From positions 1-17,853 of the forward strand of contig JAEENF010000081.1 in the NCBI GenBank assembly GCA_016283605.1: a stretch of DNA of 17,853 nt. Reading direction: 5' to 3'. Positions 13,795 through 17,853 of the stretch are shown one piece after another; the first letter of the stretch is position 1; the number at the start of each line of letters is the position of its first letter. The DNA is from Prevotella sp. (GTDB taxonomy: Bacteria > Bacteroidota > Bacteroidia > Bacteroidales > Bacteroidaceae). A model generated the notes under the pieces. It was not told where the DNA came from and did no database searches. It saw only the letters and a list, made by a program, of their open reading frames with translations. A program made the translations under genes and the position numbers.

Positions 13795-13812
13795 TATTTT
13801 TGTGTAATTTTG
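13795..13812 (+). promoter_or_regulatory. Two stacked -7 boxes before the nucleotidyltransferase gene
   Basis: TATTTTTG (13795-13802) and TAATTTTG (13805-13812) both match TAnnTTTG. The second ends five bases before the ATG at 13818, so a transcript from it would start at or next to the start codon. I see no clear -33 TTTG for either. Confidence 0.5.
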
Positions 13813-13817
13813 CGGGC

Positions 13818-14561
13818 ATGAAACAGGCAATGGTCTTTGCTGCGGGCCTTGGCACGCGACTGAAACCGCTTACCGACACGATGCCGAAAGCATTGGTAAG
13901 GGTAGGGGGACAACCATTGCTTTGGCATGTGATCATGAAACTGAAGGCTGCCGGCTATGAACGTATTGTGGTCAATGTCCACCATTTTGCCCAGCAGATT
14001 GTCGACTATCTGAGTGCGAACGATAACTTCGGACTTGATATCCGCATTTCCGATGAGACCTCTGGACTTCTCGAGACCGGTGGTGGCATCCGCAAGGCCA
14101 TGCCTCTCTTCGATCCTGCATCGCCCATCCTCATTCACAATGTCGATATTCTCACAGGGGGACTGTCCCTACTGTGCGAAACTCGCAAAGCACAGAGGGA
14201 CTGTCCCCTCTGTGAGGACGCCCCTCATCCTGATGCCCTTCTCCTTGTGAGTGAGCGTAAGACCAAGCGCTATCTGCTCTTCGACGATGAGATGCGCCTG
14301 CAGGGCTGGACCAATATCGAGACGGGTGAACTCCGGGGGCGTACAGGAGAACGACGTCTCGCCTTCTCCGGCATTCACGTCCTCTGGCCAACCATCTTCC
14401 CTCTGTTGGAACAGATGCCCGAGCGTTTCCCTATCATGGACTTCTATTTGAAGGTCTGTGCCGATTGTCTTATTCGAGGCTACGAACAGAAAGACCTTCG
14501 ACTCCTTGACGTCGGCAAACTCGACACCCTTGACCAAGCTAATGAATTTATAACAAAATAG
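13818..14561 (+). CDS. Sugar-1-phosphate nucleotidyltransferase (MurU-like)
   Basis: A 247-residue cytosolic NDP-sugar pyrophosphorylase that should join a nucleotide to a sugar 1-phosphate. I use the ATG at 13818, since the family motif AAGLGTRLKPLTDTMPKAL must lie close to the N-terminus (residues about 7-25). ETGGGIRKA is the sugar/nucleotide loop, and D110 in HNVDIL is the expected metal-binding aspartate. AFSGIHVL and MDFYL near the end are typical of the MurU/HddC group; MurU makes UDP-MurNAc during wall recycling, but the substrate cannot be fixed from sequence. Residues 113-133 (TGGLSLLCETRKAQRDCPLC) are unlike the family and are encoded by two tandem palindromes (14153-14214). The stop lies five bases before guaA, so the two are an operon. 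Confidence 0.8.
   Translation: MKQAMVFAAGLGTRLKPLTDTMPKALVRVGGQPLLWHVIMKLKAAGYERIVVNVHHFAQQIVDYLSANDNFGLDIRISDETSGLLETGGGIRKAMPLFDPASPILIHNVDILTGGLSLLCETRKAQRDCPLCEDAPHPDALLLVSERKTKRYLLFDDEMRLQGWTNIETGELRGRTGERRLAFSGIHVLWPTIFPLLEQMPERFPIMDFYLKVCADCLIRGYEQKDLRLLDVGKLDTLDQANEFITK
14153..14214. repeat. Two tandem GGGACTGTCCC palindromes within the nucleotidyltransferase gene
   Basis: Copy 1 (14153-14176) has arms CACAG and CTGTG around GGGACTGTCCC. Copy 2 (14191-14214) has arms CACAGAGG and CCTCTGTG around the same core. They are direct repeats 38 bases apart with a 14-base spacer. The reading frame is kept through both. The core is shared with the palindrome at 8613 and resembles REP-type elements. 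Confidence 0.78.
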
Positions 14562-14566
14562 TATAT

Positions 14567-16108
14567 ATGCAAAAGATTATTATTCTGGATTTCGGTTCTC
14601 AGACCACACAGCTCATCGGACGTCGTGTCCGAGAGCTCGATACTTTCTGCGAAATCCTTCCTTACAACAAGTTTCCTGCTGATGATCCTTCTGTGATAGG
14701 TGTCATCCTCAGTGGATCCCCCTATTCGGTACACGATCCGGAGGCCTTCAAGGTCGACCTTTCGCAGTTCGTAGGCCGTATCCCCGTATTGGGCATCTGC
14801 TATGGTGCGCAGTTTATCAGTCATACCCTCGGTGGAAAGGTTGAGAAGGCCGATTCGCGTGAGTACGGACGTGCTAATCTGCAGACGGTGGACACAACGA
14901 ACCCGCTCTTTAAGGATTTCGACCAACACTCCCAAGTGTGGATGTCTCACGGCGATACCATCACCGCCATCCCTGAGGACTTTAAGGTCATCGGCTCTAC
15001 CAAGGACGTACAGAACGCCGCATTTGCTTCAACCAAGCAACCCGTCTGGGCTGTGCAGTTCCATCCTGAGGTGTACCACACCTTGCAGGGCACACTGCTC
15101 CTCAAGAACTTCGTGGTCGACATTTGTGGTTCCCGTCAGGAGTGGAGCGCTGCCTCGTTTGTCGATACTACAGTGGCTGAGCTCAAGGCCCAGTTAGGAC
15201 AGGATCGTGTCATCTTAGGTCTCTCTGGCGGTGTCGATAGCTCTGTGGCTGCCGTCTTGCTCAATCGTGCTATCGGCAATCGTCTCACGTGTATTTTCGT
15301 CGATCACGGTATGCTCCGCAAGAACGAGTTCACGCAGGTGATGGATGACTATAAAGTATTGGGCCTGAATGTGATTGGCGTCGATGCCTCAGAGAAGTTC
15401 TTCAGTGACCTCGCTGGTGTCACCGAACCGGAGCAGAAACGTAAGATCATTGGTCGTGACTTCGTTGAGGTCTTTAACGCCGAAGCCAAGAAGATTACCG
15501 ATGCCCGTTGGCTCGCTCAGGGTACTATCTATCCCGACCGCATCGAGTCGCTGAACATCACGGGTAAGGTCATCAAGAGCCACCATAACGTGGGCGGTCT
15601 GCCCAAGGAAATGCATCTGCAGCTCTGCGAACCGCTGAAATGGCTCTTCAAGGACGAGGTTCGCCGTGTAGGCCGTCAGTTGGGTATGCCCGAGCACCTC
15701 ATCAACCGTCATCCTTTCCCAGGACCTGGTCTTGCCGTTCGTATCTTGGGCGACATCACGAGAGAGAAGGTGCGTATCCTTCAGGATGCCGACGATATCT
15801 ATATCCGTGGTCTGCGCGAGTATGTCGATGCCGATGGCGAAACGCTATATAATAAGGTTTGGCAGGCTGGTGCCATCCTCCTCAGTACCGTCCGTAGTGT
15901 CGGTGTGATGGGTGATGAACGTACCTATGAGAATCCCGTCGCCCTCCGTGCCGTGACCTCTACGGATGCCATGACAGCCGACTGGGCCCATCTGCCCTAC
16001 GATTTTCTGGCGAAGGTCAGCAATGAGATCATCAACAAGGTACGTGGTGTCAACCGCGTCTGTTACGACATCTCCTCAAAACCACCCGCAACGATCGAGT
16101 GGGAGTAA
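14567..16108 (+). CDS. guaA: GMP synthase (glutamine-hydrolysing)
   Basis: A 513-residue cytosolic enzyme converting XMP, glutamine and ATP to GMP, the last step of guanine nucleotide synthesis. Residues 1-190 are a class I glutamine amidotransferase: nucleophile C78 in GICYGAQ, with H166 and E168 in FHPEV. Residues about 195-390 are the ATP-pyrophosphatase domain with the P-loop LSGGVDSS at 219-226. The remainder is the dimerisation domain, ending in the conserved KPPATIEWE. Full length and intact, with normal motifs. It follows the nucleotidyltransferase by five bases, so it is probably read from the same promoter. I see no purine riboswitch upstream. Confidence 0.97.
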   Translation: MQKIIILDFGSQTTQLIGRRVRELDTFCEILPYNKFPADDPSVIGVILSGSPYSVHDPEAFKVDLSQFVGRIPVLGICYGAQFISHTLGGKVEKADSREYGRANLQTVDTTNPLFKDFDQHSQVWMSHGDTITAIPEDFKVIGSTKDVQNAAFASTKQPVWAVQFHPEVYHTLQGTLLLKNFVVDICGSRQEWSAASFVDTTVAELKAQLGQDRVILGLSGGVDSSVAAVLLNRAIGNRLTCIFVDHGMLRKNEFTQVMDDYKVLGLNVIGVDASEKFFSDLAGVTEPEQKRKIIGRDFVEVFNAEAKKITDARWLAQGTIYPDRIESLNITGKVIKSHHNVGGLPKEMHLQLCEPLKWLFKDEVRRVGRQLGMPEHLINRHPFPGPGLAVRILGDITREKVRILQDADDIYIRGLREYVDADGETLYNKVWQAGAILLSTVRSVGVMGDERTYENPVALRAVTSTDAMTADWAHLPYDFLAKVSNEIINKVRGVNRVCYDISSKPPATIEWE

Positions 16109-16129
16109 TTCCTTTCTTGGACCACCATT

Positions 16130-16825
16130 ATGCGTAATCTGCTGATTCTTTTATCATTATTCATGATGTCCGTCATCAGTGCCAGCGCACAGGACCGTGA
16201 ATTCGAGAGCTGCCCGCTCGAAGTGATTGACAAAGGGTGGGGCACGAAGACCATCACTAACGTCATCAACGGTAGTCTTGGCATTATGCTCGAAAGTTTC
16301 AACCACACGTGGCCCACATGGATGGGCGGTGCCATCTGCGAGACGATGGAACAGGGGCTCGACAAGCGCGTGCTCGACAAAGAGACGGCACTCACCGTTA
16401 CCGTCGATGCCAAGAACGGCTATGCCGAGTTGGATGATGCTGGAACTGATGGTGCCTATATGTCGGCCTGTTTCTGGAATCGCAGCAACGGCCACCGGCT
16501 CTTTGCCGTCCGCATAGGTAAACCCACCGATCCCTGCCTGGAGTTCGTCTGCTTCTACGACTACGACGCTGCGAAGAAGACGCTCACCCCTGAGCCCGAC
16601 ATTCTGACAGGTTTCCGCTGGGGTGACCGCGGCGACTTCACACAGATATTCTGTCACCTGCCACGCAAGGGTAAAACGCTGCTCATCGACGAGTGGGGCA
16701 ATGACGGTCCCAAGCAGCACACGTTTACGTGGAACGGCATGCGTCCTGTCTATGCCAAGACCGTGAAGCTCGACGAAAACGGCAAACCCGTAAAAGATAA
16801 TGGCCTGTCAAAATATTCAGAATAA
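16130..16825 (+). CDS. Secreted protein of unknown function
   Basis: A 231-residue exported protein with a clear signal peptide (MRNLLILLSLFMMSVISASAQ). The mature part is rich in aromatic residues and glycine (NHTWPTWMGGAICETM, FWNRSNGHRLFAVRIG, GFRWGDRGDFTQIFCHL) and looks like a compact beta-rich domain with about four cysteines (C-terminal to the signal peptide: SCPLE, GAICE, SACFW, DPCLEFVC). I do not recognise a family. It starts 21 bases after guaA with no visible promoter between, so it rides on the guaA transcript, perhaps by chance of position. A palindrome begins at its stop codon. Confidence 0.78.
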   Translation: MRNLLILLSLFMMSVISASAQDREFESCPLEVIDKGWGTKTITNVINGSLGIMLESFNHTWPTWMGGAICETMEQGLDKRVLDKETALTVTVDAKNGYAELDDAGTDGAYMSACFWNRSNGHRLFAVRIGKPTDPCLEFVCFYDYDAAKKTLTPEPDILTGFRWGDRGDFTQIFCHLPRKGKTLLIDEWGNDGPKQHTFTWNGMRPVYAKTVKLDENGKPVKDNGLSKYSE

Positions 16826-16857
16826 TGTCACATCGGGGTCAGGACACTTTGTGACAT
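16825..16857. repeat. Hairpin at the end of the small secreted protein gene
   Basis: Perfect arms ATGTCACA (16825-16832) and TGTGACAT (16850-16857) enclose a 17-base loop with GGGGTCAGGACAC. The loop echoes the GGACAG core of the other palindromes. There is no T run, so it is not a classical terminator. Confidence 0.55.
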
Positions 16858-17007
16858 AATACTCGCCACTTATTTCCCAATAAGCGCCACTTAATTCTGA
16901 AGAAAGACAACCTATCTGTAGAAATGGCGTCTAAGTGTTACTAAACTGGCAGCAATCCGGCAGTAAAACGAGACTTTTTTTATGCTAAACTCCTTCCCTA
17001 TATGACA
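16858..17007. other. Intergenic stretch with a 21-bp direct repeat and small hairpin
   Basis: No gene is seen. CGCCACTTA occurs at 16864-16872 and again at 16885-16893, 21 bases apart. CTTATT (16869-16874) and AATAAG (16879-16884) form a hairpin over TCCC between them. A T7 run at 16971-16977 follows a weak stem and may end the guaA transcript. Confidence 0.4.
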
Positions 17008-17035
17008 ATGGGCGGTGCCGAGTGGCATCGCCCAT
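17008..17035 (-). terminator. Hairpin downstream of mscL
   Basis: A 12-base-pair stem (17008-17019 with 17024-17035, one G-T wobble) closes on a 4-base loop. It lies 23 bases beyond the mscL stop. Neither side has a strong T run, so it could stabilise or end transcripts from either direction. Confidence 0.6.
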
Positions 17036-17058
17036 ATATTATAAATAAGGTGTAGATG

Positions 17059-17478
17059 TTATTTCTGCTTCAGCAGGTCGCGGATTTCAGCGAGCAACTC
17101 CTCCTGAGAGGGACCCTTCGGTGCTTCCGGAGCGGGCTCTTCCTTCTTCTTCAGCTTGTTCATGGCCTTGATCATCAAGAAGATACAGAAGGCGATGATA
17201 ATGAAGTCGATAACGTTCTGAATGAACTGTCCGTAGGCCAATACGGCTGCACCTGCCTCCTTGGCTGCTGCGAGGGTTGCGTAGTTGCCTTCGCCGAGGT
17301 TGACAAAGAGATCGGTAAAGTCGATGCCGCCCGTAGCCAGACTGATGACCGGCATGAGAACATCATTGACCAGAGAGGTCACAATCTTTCCAAACGCACC
17401 GCCGATGATCACACCGACAGCCATGTCCATCACGTTGCCCTTCATGGCAAACTCTTTGAATTCACTAATAAATCCCAT
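17059..17478 (-). CDS. mscL: Large-conductance mechanosensitive channel
   Basis: A 139-residue inner-membrane channel that opens under membrane tension to release solutes on osmotic downshock; it works as a pentamer. It starts with the amphipathic helix MGFISEFKEFAMKGNVMDMA. The first membrane helix is VGVIIGGAFGKIVTSLVNDVLMP, holding the gate pattern of small residues. A short periplasmic loop follows, then the second helix (FIQNVIDFIIIAFCIFLMIK) and the C-terminal helix ending EELLAEIRDLLKQK, all as in the family. Length is normal. It is a single-gene unit with its own promoter and hairpin, divergent from gap. The 5' leader is long (about 140 bases) and contains a GTGAAAAGTGA repeat block. 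Confidence 0.96.
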   Translation of the reverse strand: MGFISEFKEFAMKGNVMDMAVGVIIGGAFGKIVTSLVNDVLMPVISLATGGIDFTDLFVNLGEGNYATLAAAKEAGAAVLAYGQFIQNVIDFIIIAFCIFLMIKAMNKLKKKEEPAPEAPKGPSQEELLAEIRDLLKQK

Positions 17479-17565
17479 AACTCTTTAATTTTTTTAATGT
17501 TAATATTGAGGTTTAATTTGTAATCTGCGTTTTGCAATCTCCGTGTTCGCACACCGGAATTATAG

Positions 17566-17598
17566 TCTTTTCACTTTTCACTTCTCTCTTTTCACTTC
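17566..17598. repeat. GTGAAAAGTGA-type repeat block in the mscL leader
   Basis: On the minus strand GTGAAAAG units recur three times with slight variation. The block lies between the mscL promoter and start codon, so it is transcribed in the leader. It is related to the repeat inside the MFS gene at 10150-10180. Confidence 0.6.
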
Positions 17599-17619
17599 TT
17601 TTTTGACAGATTTATGGTG

Positions 17620-17627
17620 CAAATATA
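17620..17627 (-). promoter_or_regulatory. mscL: Promoter of mscL
   Basis: TATATTTG on the minus strand matches the -7 consensus; the -33 position is not clear. It sits 12 bases from the -7 box of the divergent gap promoter, so the two promoters share DNA. Confidence 0.55.
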
Positions 17628-17639
17628 GGAATTTTTTCG

Positions 17640-17647
17640 TAACTTTG
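17640..17647 (+). promoter_or_regulatory. gap: Promoter of gap
   Basis: TAACTTTG matches the -7 consensus, 82 bases before the gap start codon. A good -33 TTTG is not evident, and the region it would occupy overlaps the mscL -7 box. Confidence 0.6.
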
Positions 17648-17729
17648 CATCCGAAATCGAAAAAAAATGTCGAAAAGACCGAAAAAAGTTAGTAATTTAG
17701 GTATAAACCCATTTAATAATTAAGTAAAA

Positions 17730-17853
17730 ATGACAAAAGTAGCAATTAACGGTTTTGGCCGTATTGGTCGTCTCGCATTCCGTCAGATGTTCGAGGCTGA
17801 AGGTTATGAAGTAGTAGCAATCAACGACTTGACAAGTCCTAAGATGCTCGCTC
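17730..17853 (+). CDS. gap: Glyceraldehyde-3-phosphate dehydrogenase, N-terminal part
   Basis: The first 41 codons of a gene that runs off the window. MTKVAINGFGRIGRLAFRQ is the NAD-binding start of type I GAPDH, the glycolytic enzyme making 1,3-bisphosphoglycerate. AINDLTSPKMLA follows, as in the family. The catalytic cysteine lies beyond the edge. The leader of about 80 bases, between promoter and ATG, holds no other obvious signal. Confidence 0.95.
   Translation, partial: MTKVAINGFGRIGRLAFRQMFEAEGYEVVAINDLTSPKMLA

Noticed and set aside
13670..13817. Purine riboswitch before the nucleotidyltransferase-guaA unit
   Set aside because: The space holds two promoter regions and leaves at most about 10 bases of leader, with no room for an aptamer.

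Overview
The window looks like chromosome of a Bacteroidota organism, most likely a Prevotella-type gut or rumen species. The evidence is that most promoters fit the Bacteroidota -7 consensus TAnnTTTG, Shine-Dalgarno sequences are largely absent, and secreted proteins carry Bacteroidales-type modules (a BACON domain, a short C-terminal sorting-like tail, an N-terminal 'YIYRNDG' module). A HU-HIG-type DNA-binding protein and housekeeping genes (guaA, mscL, gap, type II pantothenate kinase) fit the same picture. No rRNA, tRNA, CRISPR array, transposase or phage gene is visible.

Layout. 1-2293 (+): a promoter, a secreted histidine-type phosphatase, a 34-codon possible ORF, and a type II pantothenate kinase. 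2290-3957 (-): a membrane-anchored Kelch-propeller/AraC transcription regulator, whose stop codon overlaps that of the kinase. 4190-8610 (+): a divergent two-gene operon encoding a secreted Kelch-like propeller protein and a large secreted BACON-containing protein, ended by a strong GNRA-loop terminator. 8685-9642: a seven-unit 21-22 bp tandem array, a promoter and a HU-like protein with a C-terminal helix-turn-helix. 9683-13669 (-): a two-gene unit of a secreted CotH-kinase-family protein followed by an MFS transporter, with an unexplained open frame and a terminator downstream. 13818-16825 (+): a sugar-nucleotide transferase, guaA and a small secreted protein, likely co-transcribed. 17059-17478 (-): mscL. 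17730 to the end (+): the start of gap, divergent from mscL.

The most interesting part is 2290-8610. The periplasmic sensor of the one-component regulator and the secreted protein encoded divergently are clear paralogues along the whole propeller. The divergent intergenic region holds three copies of TGTTAGT, one inverted and two direct with a 21-bp repeat, the AraC-type half-site spacing. The downstream direct copy sits where the -33 element of the operon promoter should be. I infer a self-contained sensor/effector module: a membrane Kelch-AraC protein senses a ligand, or the secreted Kelch protein itself, and controls the operon encoding its own look-alike plus a BACON-domain partner.

A second theme is small repeated DNA. 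GGGACAG-core palindromes occur after two genes and twice in tandem inside the nucleotidyltransferase coding sequence. GTGAA(A/T)AGTGA-type repeats occur inside a transporter gene and in the mscL leader. An iteron-sized array sits upstream of the HU-like gene.
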